This document shows, one piece after another, positions 45,361-56,546 of a stretch of 64,000 nt of DNA (the stretch's first letter is position 1; every line of letters begins with the position of its first letter). The stretch comes from Emmonsiellopsis sp. PD_33 (taxonomy: Eukaryota; Ascomycota; Eurotiomycetes; Onygenales; Ajellomycetaceae). Position numbers and translations under genes: made by a program. The stretch spans positions 59,230 through 123,229 of the forward strand of contig JANTQF010000083.1 of the NCBI GenBank assembly GCA_032988165.1. Direction: 5' to 3'. Under the pieces are notes generated by a model. That model ran no database searches, was not told the DNA's origin, and was given only the letters and a program-made list of their open reading frames with translations.

Positions 45361-45909
45361 ATTGGCTGATCTCGCAGAGAGATAGACGTTGTGTTTGATA
45401 TGCAATGAGGTGTTTTGCTCCCGATGCTCTGACAGCCATTGGGATCACCTGGCACGAGGAGGGATGGAATGCGCACCTCTAGGGCGTTGTTTGGCTTTAT
45501 TATGGCGAATGTGATGAGCTCAGTTGCGATTGACCCCGTTTTTAGACGGGCAACGCGGTTGTTTATCGGTGCGATTTGCAGTTTTATTTTATAGAGAGCA
45601 CGGGCACCCACTTGTTCTTATGTCTTAGTTGACATAATTCAAATCATCAAGCCAACATTCATCACTTGCAGCTCCCCCGGCAGATTTATCTATTCGTCAA
45701 TCTTATCCATCATTTAAGCAACTCGGCCGGTAATATCACACAGGCGAAAGAAAAATAACCGAATATCGCGGTGCAGTTAAGAATACAGAGGAAGAAAGTC
45801 ATCTTGTGTTAGTATCTGGGAGAAGACAAAATAAGGTGTCCGCTGGCTTGCCCATTCAGCCAGGCCAGACCCTACATAAGTAGAAAATCGCAATGATTGG
45901 GTTGAAATA
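45361..45909. other. Intergenic region between convergent genes
   Basis: 549 bp without a gene; 3' sequence of the complex I subunit gene and of sap18. Short frames on the minus strand near 45303-45611 show no recognisable content. Confidence 0.5.
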
Positions 45910-46722
45910 TTAATAAGGCCGTCCTCGATTTCTCGGATGGCCTCGGCCAAACCCCCGCCCTCCCATATCAGGAATTCTTTCTCCCCTTCTCCATTCCCCC
46001 ACAGGCACTCCTGCAGGGCCGCCTGGAGGGTAGCCTCCTCCCCTTGGCGGCCCACCAGGTCTCGGTCTACCAAACCCGTTCTCTCTCACTGGTGGCCCAT
46101 TCCCAAATGCCCTCATCCCGCCACCAATCACTGAGCTTCCGGTCACCCCCCTGTTAATGATAGCCGGTGCGATAGAGCCGTCGGCCAAAGGAGGGAGAAC
46201 CGCACAGTCCACATAGTCACCGATGACGAAACGGAAATCCTGTAGGCATTTATCGGCCTCTTCACCCTGAAATTTCTGTGGCGCATTCGCCGGGCGATCC
46301 CCGTCTCGCCTGTCACCATCATCGCGCGGTCCGATTATGACGCTGCCCATATCTCTGCTAAGATATCTCCCCCGACCATCGGGAGAAATAGCTTGGTTTC
46401 TTGTATCGGGATATATGAGCCGGAAGGAAAGACGGGTACCCACGGCAGGGTCAGGTAGTATGGAGGACAGACAGGATGTTAGAAGATGCGCCAGTTCACG
46501 CAGAGAACATGACTGCCAGGTGTAGATCTGAAGGTGTGGAGGGAGCGGCGGAGGGGGGGCGGAGAGGCTCGAGTTTGTGGCGGTTGGAGGGGATAGGATT
46601 GGAAAGTCTGTGAGGTGATGGAAGGAGTGTTGCCGGTAGAACAGTTTTAGGTGAAAAGGCGTTGTTGTCTGGCGGTCAATTTTGGGGGGCGCATCAGGGC
46701 TGTCTTCTGTCACCGTCGCCAT
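45910..46722 (-). CDS. sap18: SAP18-like protein (Sin3/ASAP complex component)
   Basis: A single exon of 270 aa, ATG at 46722 in good context. SAP18 is a ubiquitin-fold protein of the Sin3 histone deacetylase and ASAP/PSAP RNA-processing complexes. The signature runs TPFHLKLFYRQHSFHHLTDF near residues 20-40, then PHLQIYTWQSCSLRELAHLL (split by a Pro-rich insertion), DPAVGTRLSFRLIYPD and LQDFRFVIGDYVDCAVLPP. The C-terminal 70 residues are Gly/Arg/Pro-rich (RGGG, RGFGRGHPRNRGRPY), an RNA-binding-like tail seen in fungal homologues. It is divergent from prp18, so a histone deacetylase/splicing-linked protein and a splicing factor share one promoter. Confidence 0.9.
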   Translation of the reverse strand: MATVTEDSPDAPPKIDRQTTTPFHLKLFYRQHSFHHLTDFPILSPPTATNSSLSAPPPPLPPHLQIYTWQSCSLRELAHLLTSCLSSILPDPAVGTRLSFRLIYPDTRNQAISPDGRGRYLSRDMGSVIIGPRDDGDRRDGDRPANAPQKFQGEEADKCLQDFRFVIGDYVDCAVLPPLADGSIAPAIINRGVTGSSVIGGGMRAFGNGPPVRENGFGRPRPGGPPRGGGYPPGGPAGVPVGEWRRGERIPDMGGRGFGRGHPRNRGRPY

Positions 46723-47174
46723 GGCGGGCGCATAGATTGGGATCTCAAGCAGCGCAAGCCAAAGGCGCGTGTTCCTTGTGCGAGAGCGAGAGCGAGTGGC
46801 AGAGGGTGTGGGGGATAGAGAAGATCGCGCAGAATAGGGCGTTAAGTAAATGCCACTACGCCATAGGACGGCGAAAGGACAGGATGGATGTAAACAGACG
46901 GGGAGTCAAGGGTTGGATGTTGAAGGCCGGTTGGGTTCGCGTCTAAAGATGAGGAAGAACAGCCGCGCGTGCCGAGCTCGGGCCACCGCCCGCCAGACAA
47001 TAGCCACAACCACAACCAGTGGTTCAACCACAACCACAACCTCCGTCCTCACATCTCCTCCCCAGCCTTCTCTGGACGAAGGTAGTTCTCTACTCTGCCG
47101 GTCACTATCCAACCCCTCCTACAAATACTACTGAAGCTGGACTCTCTCTCCCCCAGCGGAATTTTCGGCCCACC
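46723..47174. promoter_or_regulatory. Divergent promoter of sap18 and prp18
   Basis: 452 bp. It contains a GAGCGAGAGCGAG run near 46783-46796 and an ACAACCACAACC repeat near 47005-47040. Open frames crossing it are by-products of these repeats. Confidence 0.5.
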
Positions 47175-48338
47175 ATGGATTTCGCGTCGTTGATGGCCAA
47201 GGAGATATCAAAGTCCAAGCCCTCCGCCGGCCCCGAGAAAAAGTACCTGAAACGATCTGAGCTCGAGGAAGCTCGTCTGGAAGCATATAACGAAGAACAA
47301 GAGAAGCTACAAAGGGAACGCGAACAGCGCATCGAGCGCAAACGCAAGCTGGAAGAGGAGGAAGCCGAGCGAAATCGTGAGCGCGAGGAGAAGCGAAGGC
47401 GGCTGGCCGAGGAATCAAGACGGAGACGCGAGGCAGAAGCAGAGACCAAGGAAAGAGAACGGAGGAGGCGACTCGGGCTGCCGGAGATCGCCTCGGAACC
47501 TACAAGTGATTCCAAGGAGGGGACGCCGCTGACTGAAGACGAACTAAATCTGGGCGAGAATGAGGTGATCGACAAACTGAGGGAACTGGGGGAACCTGCC
47601 CGCCTCTTTGGAGAGAGCCATAGGGGACGTATAAAGCGATATAGCCGGCTTGTCCAACGGTCCTTGACACCCCAGCAACACCTCTCCGACGGCCCTATAC
47701 CCACCACACTTGTTCTTGTTCCCGAAGCCGAAATGAAAGTCCCCTCTAAGTTGCCCAAGGACGAGGAAGGACGCAAATTCCTCTTCCGGCAGCTCGCCTC
47801 TTACTTCACCATGATCTTCAAGGAGTGGGAAATCGCACTGGCGAAACGGGATACGTCCGTCAAGCAAAGCTACCAAGGAAAACAGGCCTACAATGCTATG
47901 GTGCAGTCGCGTGAAAACATGCGGCCGTTGTTCAAGAAATTCGAGAAAGGAGAGTTAGAAGAGAGTATACTGGAACCGGTGGTGGAAATCGTACGAAATG
48001 CGCAAAATAGACGCTACGTCGACGCAAATGATGGCTATCTAAGACTGAGTATTGGAAAGGCGTAAGTGAACCACCCTCCTCCCATACCGCACAAGGAAAA
48101 CAACCCAAACTATGAGCGTATGCTAATCAGTTGACACCGCAGTGCCTGGCCAATTGGTGTTACCATGGTTGGTATCCACGAGAGATCTGCGCGAGAGAAA
48201 CTTCACGAGAGCGACAAGGGACAGGCGCATATTATGAGCGACGAAATCACCCGCAAATTCCTACAGAGCATAAAACGATGTCTTACGTTTGCCCAAGTCC
48301 GCTGGCCACCGGACGATCAACTCCAACTCATGGGTTGA
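47175..48338 (+). CDS. prp18: Pre-mRNA-splicing factor 18 (PRP18)
   Basis: Exons 47175-48061 and 48143-48338 (81-nt intron, GTAAGT to CGCAG) give 360 aa. Prp18 works in the second catalytic step of splicing with Slu7 and Prp22. The N-terminal third is a Glu/Arg-rich coiled-coil region. The SFM/PRP4-like segment is visible at LGEPARLFGESHRGRIKRY, and the C-terminal Prp18 helical domain contains FRQLASYFTMIFKEWEIAL, then YLRLSIGKA joined over the intron to AWPIGVTMVGIHERSAREK, the strictly conserved loop of the family. The start at 47175 (CACCATGGAT) is preferred; the open frame upstream has no family resemblance. Confidence 0.94.
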
Positions 48339-48512
48339 TTCCCTGCTGTCTCCATTTCCAAGTTCCCTGAGAAGGACTCCTTGTTAGATATTTACACAAG
48401 AACATAATTGATTTATGATTCATGGTGAACCGGTCAAATCTGACTGTACAAGGCCAAGCAATTATCTATCCCAAAATTAAATTACACCTGGATGTTCGAA
48501 AACGAGAAATGT

Positions 48513-50217
48513 CTAACGGAATAATCGGAAGAAAGCAGCCCACCAGCTTTTCAGTCGAGGTTCTTCATTCGTGTATTTATCACCTGCTTTGGCAGCTGTC
48601 GGATTCGCCGACCCATTAGCGGTGTATTCAGAGCGCTTCACTTGCTTTGTGTTATTTCTGCACGTTTGATGGGCGATTGACAGGTCGTCCTTAGTTGCAC
48701 TACTCGCGCCATTGTTCGGGCAAATCCCCGTGTCGGATCCGTGTTGGATCAGCTTTCCCGCCACATAGGCACATCCGCCATGAGCAAATCTTATCAACGA
48801 GTCTCCCGTTAAAGAGCCAATGATAAATACGTCCTTTGTGACCTCCAGGTCGTCTAGTGCGCGTTCACGCAGCGTCTTTCTTGATATCCATTTATCGTCA
48901 TCGTTAAGTGGCTCTTGTCCGAATATTTCCGCAAGCAGGTGTTTATCCAAGTAGTTCAATGTACTCCTTCGGCCGACTGTGTATGCTAGCCCACCTACTT
49001 CTCGGGAGAGGGTGGTCCCATCCGGGCGACGAAATGTGACGATTGCTGCGCCGTTATTCAGTACGACATCTGATATGGCAGTGTTAGGCATCCCTTCATA
49101 AATCTCTTGCCAGTTTCTACTTTGTAGGAAGGGAGATGAATTGCCGCGAGTGAGTTTTGAGTGCCGTGTCGATTTATCCCCGTCCAATTGCGTGAATGCC
49201 CGTTTCATGAGTCGATATACACTTGCGTATTCTGGGTATGCTTGCTGATGACAGCCCTTCAAAGGGGATGGATTCGTGTCCGGTTCCCATTTGAAAACGT
49301 GAATGATTTTTTGATCCGGCTTAGAGGATATAATAATGTCTGCAGCAGAAAACCCGGACCCAATCACAAGAAGCGGGGCATGACGTTGCTGCGATGAGGA
49401 AGGAGGTGGTAGAGTTCGTAGCGGTTGTAACAATGGCCTTGGAGGAATTGTTTCTGCAAAAACGCCGGATGCCAAAATAAGTTTCCGGCAAGTAATGCCA
49501 TGTGACCGAATATAGAATCCGTCGTTTGTGCGAGCGACACCCCGGATTTCTTGTCCGCATCGAATTGAATCAGCTATCCCGACGGCATTTGGATATGCCG
49601 CAAGGTACTCCGCAACCGCTTGTCTGGATGGCCTTGTGAAAGCAGGCAAAGGAGAGCCATGTGCGAGTTGATGATGCTCAGAGAAGCTATATCCCGGCAG
49701 CGAGAGCATACCGGCGTAACTTAGGGATTGAATGTCAGGAGTGGTCCCCGCTGGACATTCTGTCCACTGCCCTCCGGGCTGGGCTGCAGCACCGAAAATG
49801 GCATGCGGGACGGCCATATCAGGCATGTAACGCCATTGAACACTTGTTTCTACACCTTCATCATCATCTCCATTGGGCCGGATCAGAGCGTCGAAGAGCA
49901 CGTTAACGGGGAGAGCCTGGGTAGAGTAGGAGAAGCGGGAGGCTGCAAAATGGTCTGTCACACGGTCGATATCTAGATGAAGGAGCTCTGGGGAACGCTT
50001 TAGCTTCGCGTGGAGTAGCGGGTCTGGGTGGCGGGATTCTGGATTGTAAAAGGGGATATGGCCGTGGAGAATGTAGGAGAGGATCATGGCGGAGGGCCCA
50101 TTTCCTGAGAAGCGCCGCGATTAGTTAACTGCTCGCTATGGGACTGGAGAGAAACGAATAGCGCTCACCAACAATAACAACATCAACCGAGGACGGCCCC
50201 GGTGAGGTCTCTGCCAT
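48513..50217 (-). CDS. OSGIN-like FAD-dependent oxidoreductase
   Basis: Exons 50217-50169 and 50104-48513 (64-nt intron) give 546 aa. The N-terminus joined across the intron reads SVDVVIVGNGPSAMILSYIL, a Rossmann FAD motif of the OSGIN (oxidative-stress-induced growth inhibitor) and flavin monooxygenase-like group, and HAPLLVIGSGFSAADIII near residue 260 gives the second nucleotide-binding motif. The region VFIIGSLTGDSLIRFAHGGC near the end is also typical. The reaction is unknown; human OSGIN1 has recently been linked to monooxygenase activity, which I would not extend to this protein without data. The last 60 residues are poly-polar. The 3' end lies only 175 bp from that of prp18 (convergent). 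Confidence 0.85.
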
Positions 50218-51019
50218 GGAAGGCGACTGGATCATCAGGCATTCTGCGGAAGACGGCGCCAGAGGATTCCTTGCAGCCCCTTCTTGATATCAAATGTCGG
50301 CGGTGGCAAAGACGGGAATGCTGTGAAGCGGGAAAATAGCTGAAGTGTGGTGTCGTGTCTCCAGCATATGGACCCGGACTGCCTGTTCCTCCGCCAGGGT
50401 CAATTGTGATTTGCAATGGAGATGGCAGACACAAAGCTGGATTTGGATTGTTGGAGGGGGTTTGAATCTTGATATCGGGATTCGGCGTCCTGGGCCGAGT
50501 GGGGTCAGCCTCCGAGATTCTGCTGACAAATGCCATGTCCCGCACCGACTGACTCCGCACACCGAGATGTGTGAAGCCCGGCAGCATCAGGATATCAAGA
50601 TACCATCACTCCCTCCAGAGGCATGGTTCTGGCCCTGCTCGCTATGTTCTGTTGGCGCAAGGTTGCAGATACCCGCCAGCTGCAGAATAAATGTTTTTCG
50701 GAGCTAGGTTTACCCAAGGCACCGATTCGTGTCCCTGCAATGTTCGGGCAGTCCTGTTTCTAATCGAGCCGCAGCTCGTATGGCGTTCTTTGCGTCTAAG
50801 TTTGCAACCTTGGAATTCTGTGCTATGTCGGCAGATGGCGTGTAACAAGCCGCGCTTTTCAACGCTGCGTTGGTGGATTCGCATCGGGTTTGTAGCTGAT
50901 ACGAAAAGTGCCTCCTTTTACCATCTCCCTACCTATGGATTGGAATATAAACGGGCGCTCAGCCGCCCTCAAGGTCCATTGATCTCGAGCGTCAACTCAA
51001 GGACTTTTCTTCCTTTCAC
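50218..51019. other. Intergenic region upstream of OSGIN-like gene and Cys-rich candidate
   Basis: About 800 bp without a supported gene; several overlapping frames near 50183-50700 are shadows of each other. A TATA box (50946-50951) faces the Cys-rich candidate. Confidence 0.5.
50946..50951 (+). promoter_or_regulatory. TATA box of the Cys-rich secreted candidate
   Basis: TATAAA, 69-74 bp upstream of the first ATG, in an otherwise moderately GC region. Confidence 0.45.
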
Positions 51020-51315
51020 ATGAGCAAGCCTATTATATTAGCCATGCGTTTCCTTGCCATTATTTCAGTTACTGGCTCCCTTTGCTATTCCTCCGCCTCA
51101 GCCCAGCCCCCAGACTCTCGTGATCCTCCGCTCGTCCCCATCCAAGGGTTGCAATGTGTCATGGAATGTTTCCCTAAGGGTTATGATTGTTCTGATCGGC
51201 TACAAGGTGTACGCTATTCTGGTTCATAGTAACCCCCCTTGCTTCTGTATCTTGCTGACGTTGCAGACAGACATTGACCGAATTCGACAACGGCTGCTTT
51301 CGATGCTGTCTTTGA
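51020..51315 (+). CDS. Candidate small secreted Cys-rich protein
   Basis: Exons 51020-51208 and 51271-51315 (62-nt intron GTACGC with a GCTGACG branch site and GACAG) give 77 aa, or 69 aa if the better-placed second ATG at 51044 is used. From that ATG, MRFLAIISVTGSLCYSSASA is a plausible signal peptide, and cleavage before QPPDS is expected. The mature part holds six Cys: QCVMEC, YDC, then GCFRCCL at the very end, enough for three disulfides, a layout common in fungal small secreted and effector-like proteins. An alternative donor six... two bases upstream gives a Lys/Arg/Leu tail without these Cys, so the Cys-rich model is preferred but unproven. Nothing is known of its role. Confidence 0.45.
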
Positions 51316-51972
51316 AGCAGACTTGACGCTGAGTTTCAGACCGCCGCCGCCCCCTGTTTTAACAACCTGTCGGTGCACCCAATCGGAGCGGGAACATGTG
51401 TGTGCCTGGAGAGAAGTGGCATTGGATTTCCTGCTGTTTGACCTTTTGGTTTCTTCTTTACGTTTCCGTCCTGGTTCAATGATGATATCTGGAATTTGGC
51501 CGCCTCTGATATTCTGCGACTTTTTTGCCAATAAGCACTTCTGGGTTCCTCTATGTACTAGCTATTCGAAGGTCTCACAGACAGGAGTATTGTGCAATGG
51601 TTGAAGGGGTCTTAGCAACTCAATAGGCCAATTGATAATTAGACATTATCTGTTCTTGTTACTCTATTGCCCAAAAGGTGAATTATATAAATATTTCGGC
51701 AGGCTATTAATTCTCGAAAGCGTGTCAGTGTGTCACCATCCATGGTAACTAGTTCGTGAACTAGAACATTTAGCTTCTAGTTAAATAGTGCAACCCCACG
51801 ATGAATTCGATCCAACGGCGTAGAAATAACCACCCCACAAACTTGCTGGTGCAGGACGAGCAATTATTTTCTGTCTCAGGAAGCCTGTTTCGTCGGCTGG
51901 CTCCTGGTTTAGACCTGCTGCTCAATAGTTTCTTGTTTGAGCGACCATATCGTCCTTCAGATACTCCTAGCC
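51316..51972. other. Upstream region of the GH3-GNAT fusion gene
   Basis: No clear gene. The plus frame starting at 51801 is not in phase with the fusion gene and was not joined. Sequence 51600-51780 is AT-leaning (AATTGATAATTAGAC). Confidence 0.45.
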
Positions 51973-54151
51973 ATGGAGGATGGGGAACTTCGCAAGCAGC
52001 TCGGGCAGGTAATTATGATCCCGGTTTCCAGGAAACCCCGCCTGGTAAATATTATCTTGCTGGCCAACTGACAATATTCACCGCTAGCTATTCATCGTCG
52101 GTTTCGACGGTCTGTCCGCTACTCTTGAGGTTAAGCGTTTGATCGGTGCACCCTATTACATCGGAGCTGTCATTCTTACCAAACGAAATATCGCGAATGC
52201 TGAGCAGGCTATCTCTCTTGTGAATGATCTGCAGTCTGCCGCCAAAGAGGCTGGCCACGCGAGGCCTCTATTTGTTTGCATCGAGGAGGATGTCAGTCTG
52301 ACCTCTGCGATCGCCTCTGTCGCTGTACCACAGCGGCCTGGTTTGGAGACAGCCAATGCTTTATGCACTGCAGAAGATGCGTATCAATATGCCACAGCGA
52401 GCGCCAAACTTTGGGGTGCCCTGGGTATCAACATGGGAATTGCAGACGCCTGCAATGCCGGCTTCGGACTACAGAAACGATCTACGGCCATGCCCCCATT
52501 GAGCGGTGACCAACTTGGCCGGTTATCCGCAGCTCAACTAGCAGGGTTACGGGACAATGGTATTATTCCGTGTGTAAAGGGGTTTCCGGGAAGAGCCGAT
52601 TCGGATCGAGGGTTGGACGGATCACTCTCGACTATCTTAAAGGATCGTGATGCTTTGGAGTGTGATGGATTTATTCCATATAGGAGAGCTATAGCGGAGG
52701 AGGTCGAATCTCTGATGACAACCCATGCTGTGCTTCCATGCCTGGATGATTCACTTCCCATATCACTTAGTGACACCGCCGTTAATGTGCTTCGTAGTAC
52801 ATTCCAGCATGGTGGTTTGATTATCTCGGATTATCTCGATGTCAGCCCTATCAAATCCCATTATGCAACAGAGAGAAATGCCATTTTGTCGTTTCATGCA
52901 GGATCTGATGTTGTGATGGTATCCGATACATCCAGCTCACCCAGCATGTTCGATGCGGTATTAAACGCCTGCAAAAATGGCGAGATACCCTTACAGCAAA
53001 TCTCAAACTCGGTGCTTCGTGTCGATAAGCTGAAGGATAGATTTCTTAATCGGGAATCGGCCTCCAAGTCCCATGGACCAGGGGATTTGGATTCAATCGT
53101 TTCGGAATATCAACGGTTATCCACCATCACAACAAACGAGGTTCCTCTTAAACGAGACAGCCCGTCCTGCGGCGTTGCTACTGTCGATAAACCCCAGCAA
53201 TTTGCTATAGAGCCATTCAATTCTGCCGAAGCTATGTCCCAGGTTATAGAATTGTGGCATAACCTGCTTCCTCAGTATGCTGTTCCAGCCAGTAGGCTTG
53301 CGGATCTTCTCATGCGCCCCAATGGCGCCCATTTCACAGTTCACTCTGAACGGACACTTATTGGTTTCGTTGCTACCTATGTCAATAAGGACCGCCCAGC
53401 TGCTTTTATTTCCGCCCTTCTTGTCCATCCAGCGCACCAGTCGCGCGGGATCGGAACGGCCCTCATTCACCATGCACGAACGCATCTGAGGTCTGTTTCC
53501 GGAGCGCGCGCGGTTACAATAGGATCTAGCTTTCCTCGTTTCTGGCCTGGTGTTCCTTTGGACATTAAAAAGGAATCCCAGGCATTCTTTACCCACCGTG
53601 GGTTTTGCGTCCATCCTGGTCCTTCCGCAAGAGACTACTTTGTTGATCTTAAGACATACGAGGCTCCGGCAATGATATTGGAGCGTGCGGCCAAAGCTGG
53701 GATAAAGTTTATGCCTTGGGAAAAGGACCAATACGGCGAGTGTATGGCTCGGCAAAAAGAGCTATTCGGCACCGATGATGTATGGATCGGGGCATTCGAA
53801 AGGCTTGCACAGGCTGAGCAGCACTCGCAGGTAATGGTTGCTATAGATTCATCGGGCAAGCAAGTTGGATGGACTCTGATGCTGGGGCCAGGAGTCGGCT
53901 TGTCCAACGACCTTGCGTTTCCGCCATTGCTTGGAGATAATACAGGGCAGATAGGGTGTGTTGGCGTCCACCATGATGTTCGGAGAAAAGGAGTTGGTTT
54001 AGCGTTAATCGCGACAGCAGCCTTGGACCTTCAGAAACGAGGGGTTGAGTTTATTTTCATCGATTGGGTTAACTTGGTCAACTGGTATGAACAGGCTGGG
54101 TTCAAGGTGTGGAGAGAGTATAGAACCATGACGTTGAACGAACTGGCTTGA
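51973..54151 (+). CDS. GH3-like glycosidase domain fused to two GNAT domains
   Basis: Exons 51973-52008 and 52088-54151 (79-nt intron GTAATT to GCTAG) give 699 aa. The joined start MEDGELRKQLGQLFIVGFDG matches the opening of fungal NagZ-type GH3 enzymes, and YYIGAVILTKRNI continues the fold. The first half ends near residue 350. Two acetyltransferase modules follow: one around 410-500 (QSRGIGTALIHHARTHL) and one around 600-690 (RRKGVGLALIATAALDL, WYEQAGFKVW). GH3 plus tandem GNAT is a known fungal architecture, thought to act on GlcNAc-type substrates. Here key GH3 positions look altered: VKGFPGRADSD replaces the KHFPGxGD type loop (residues 176-180), and the region before it is shortened. 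Hydrolysis may be lost while the GNAT parts remain intact. Confidence 0.85.
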
Positions 54152-54624
54152 AGTGTTGCTGCTGGTGATCCAATGGCCCAACTGAAGGCATACAGGCCAC
54201 GGATTGTCAGTGATGGTTGATACAAGCACCCAGATTCACACACCTTGCTCCATACAGTAGTTTTATAGATGTATTGATATTTCCCACAATGACCATACCA
54301 GATTTTCATGAGACCATTCTGCTGTGGATCCACTGTGGAAACACTGTTGCTCTAATAGAGTACTTCAAAATTAACATCCACAATGATATTATCACTATTT
54401 TTGGAGTGTGTAAACTAAAGAACCATGTAAATATATTGTAATGTTATAACTATGCTTCATGAAGCACTCTAACTATACTTCATGAAGTGCTCCAACTACA
54501 CTCCATATAATATAATATTTCTGCAATGCTCCATGTAATACTCCATCCATATTTATATATATATAATATCCTGACTACCACCATGCTCCATGTAACACTC
54601 CATTGATGTTTATATATATATAAC

Positions 54625-54743
54625 ACTCCAACTATGATAATGCTCTAACTGTAATAATGCTCTAACTATGATAACACTTCAACTACTATAATGCTCTGAC
54701 TGTAATAGCACTCTAACTGTAATAGCACTCTGACTACATTACA
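54625..54743. repeat. 17-bp tandem repeat, about 7 copies
   Basis: The consensus is close to GCTCTAACTGTAATAAT. Units differ mainly by transitions. It follows TTCATGAA-containing AT-rich repeats at 54450-54560. Confidence 0.75.
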
Positions 54744-54781
54744 TTTAATGTCCCCATGTAAACACAGTGATGACTACCATG

Positions 54782-54970
54782 GAACCATCATGTAACTACT
54801 GCAGTAGCATGGTTAGAGAACCAGAGCATGGTTTAGATATAGTAGAATCATCATGTAACCACTGTGATAGTATGATTGGAGGACCAGAGCATGGTTTAGA
54901 CATGATGAAATTATCATATAAACACTATGATAACACAGTCAGAGCATCAGAGCATGGTTTAAACATGATT
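54782..54970 (+). repeat. 63-bp tandem repeat, 3 copies, open in one frame
   Basis: Three 63-bp units, all open in the same frame and encoding 21-aa repeats of the form xxSCNxCxSMxxxPEHGLDxx. The period is a multiple of three, so the array could be part of an old coding sequence. Confidence 0.7.
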
Positions 54971-55190
54971 ATAATATGATTGGAGTATGATTAAATCACT
55001 GTTTGACTACAATCTAGTTATAAAGTAATTCCCAGTCTAAATATACATTCTTTTAGAGGCATCCATTATTAATTTCACATCTAATAGTGTATCTACCAAA
55101 TTGATCTATAGCCACCATCATTGCTGCCATTGACAGGGTAAAGCTGCTACAAGCAAAGAAAAATTGGCTCTAATAATCCATTTAGGGGGT

Positions 55191-55290
55191 GAGGATCAAG
55201 ATGATGTTGCCATTTGGGGGTTTGAGGATCAAAATGATGTTGCCATTTAGGGGTTTGAGGATTGAGATGATGTTTGCTTGAGTAATAATC
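55191..55290. repeat. 33-bp tandem repeat, about 3 copies
   Basis: Units start GAGGATCAAGATGATG and contain TTGCCATTTGGGGGTTT; the spacing is 32-33 bp. Confidence 0.65.
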
Positions 55291-55375
55291 TCACATCTAG
55301 TAGTATTAGGGGAGGAAAGAACCTTGGAAAGAAAACATCAGCTCTAATAAGTATAATATATGGGGAGATACTCAC

Positions 55376-55590
55376 TAAAAATAAGTGTTTCCTTTCTTAC
55401 TCTGCTAAAGAAATAAATCCAATTGCAGCTCTATACTTCTCAGGTCCATGATTAAATAATATCTCAGTAATAACAGTGGTCTAGATGTGTGCCTGTACTA
55501 TCATTATTACTAAGATATCATTCAATCATAAACTCAAGAAGTATAGAGTGGCAATCAGGTTCATTTCTCCAGTAGCTCTCAGATTCCCCA
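55376..55590. repeat. Near-palindrome with arms of about 85 bp
   Basis: The left arm (55385-55490) and right arm (55497-55590) are inverted copies of a module that appears again at 56035-56150. The right arm read on the plus strand and the other copies read on the minus strand give the same peptide pattern (TIIITKISFN, KYRVAIRFISP). Confidence 0.65.
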
Positions 55591-56034
55591 GTAATAGAAT
55601 ATACCTCTTTTATATACTAATAAATCTTCATGGCACACTTCCTGTTGATTGGGCATTCAAGCAAATTCTCACTATACTGGACAAATACACCTAATCACCA
55701 CTTTATACATTGAAATGTCAGCTCTGACAATCATGGTATAGGGGGAGATACCCACTAAAATGAACTAGAATGCTGCAGACACTGTTCTCCATATCCCTCT
55801 ACCTAAATATAGCTAAAGTTAAATATGAAGTTAAGCTAGGTTATTTGCAGTGAACTTAATTATCTTTCCTAGAACATCATAGACACTATTTTATTTCATT
55901 AGTTCTTCAATGGATAATACTATAATGTCTTTAACATCAGAGTATACTACCTTCATCCTTACAATGACAATTACAACATCAGAATCATTCTAGTATTATT
56001 CTTCATCACAGTGGGTCTGAATCTCATTAAAAAT

Positions 56035-56150
56035 AAGTTTAAGTTCCTTTTCCCACTCTGCAGGAGAAATGAACTTGATTGCCACTCTGTACTTCTAAGG
56101 TTTATAGTTGAATGAGATCTCAGTAATGATAGTGGTGTAGGTGCACATAC
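56035..56150 (-). repeat. Third copy of the inverted module
   Basis: On the minus strand it reads a peptide like that of 55485-55590 (TTIITEISFNYKP). It is in direct orientation relative to the left arm of the palindrome. Confidence 0.6.
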
Positions 56151-56305
56151 TATTAGTCAGGACAAGATATTCTTTATTGAGAACTACATTTATTAATGAT
56201 AATTTACTGGCCTCTATGCTTCTAACAACACTAATTATAACTAGTGTGGCTTTTAACTTCATCTTCAGGTTCTCCACATCCCTCAACCACTGGTTTTGAC
56301 AATGA

Positions 56306-56413
56306 GTGGCAGCCTAGATTGATGATAGATAGTAGCTCAGGTTGATAATGAGTAGCAGCCCAGGTTGATAATAGGTAGCAGCTCAGGTTGATGATGGGCA
56401 GCAGCCTAGGTTG
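56306..56413. repeat. 23-bp tandem repeat, about 4.7 copies
   Basis: The unit is close to CAGCCCAGGTTGATAATAGGTAG, with exact 23-bp spacing of its CAGC/TAGC starts (56310, 56333, 56356, 56379, 56402). Confidence 0.75.
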
Positions 56414-56546
56414 TAGTAAGCCTGTATAGATATTCATTTTTAGTGGATGCAATAACTTGCAAGTAGTCTGCCAAAAGAGAAAGAAAATAGATTGATGGTG
56501 TCAGCACAGGTGCAGAATAGATGCAGGTAGAGAAAAGAAAGCTAGG

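Noticed and set aside
51801..52142. 113-codon plus frame as an upstream exon of the GH3-GNAT gene
   Set aside because: It is out of phase with the GH3 domain; the exon 51973-52008 in another frame gives the family's normal N-terminus.
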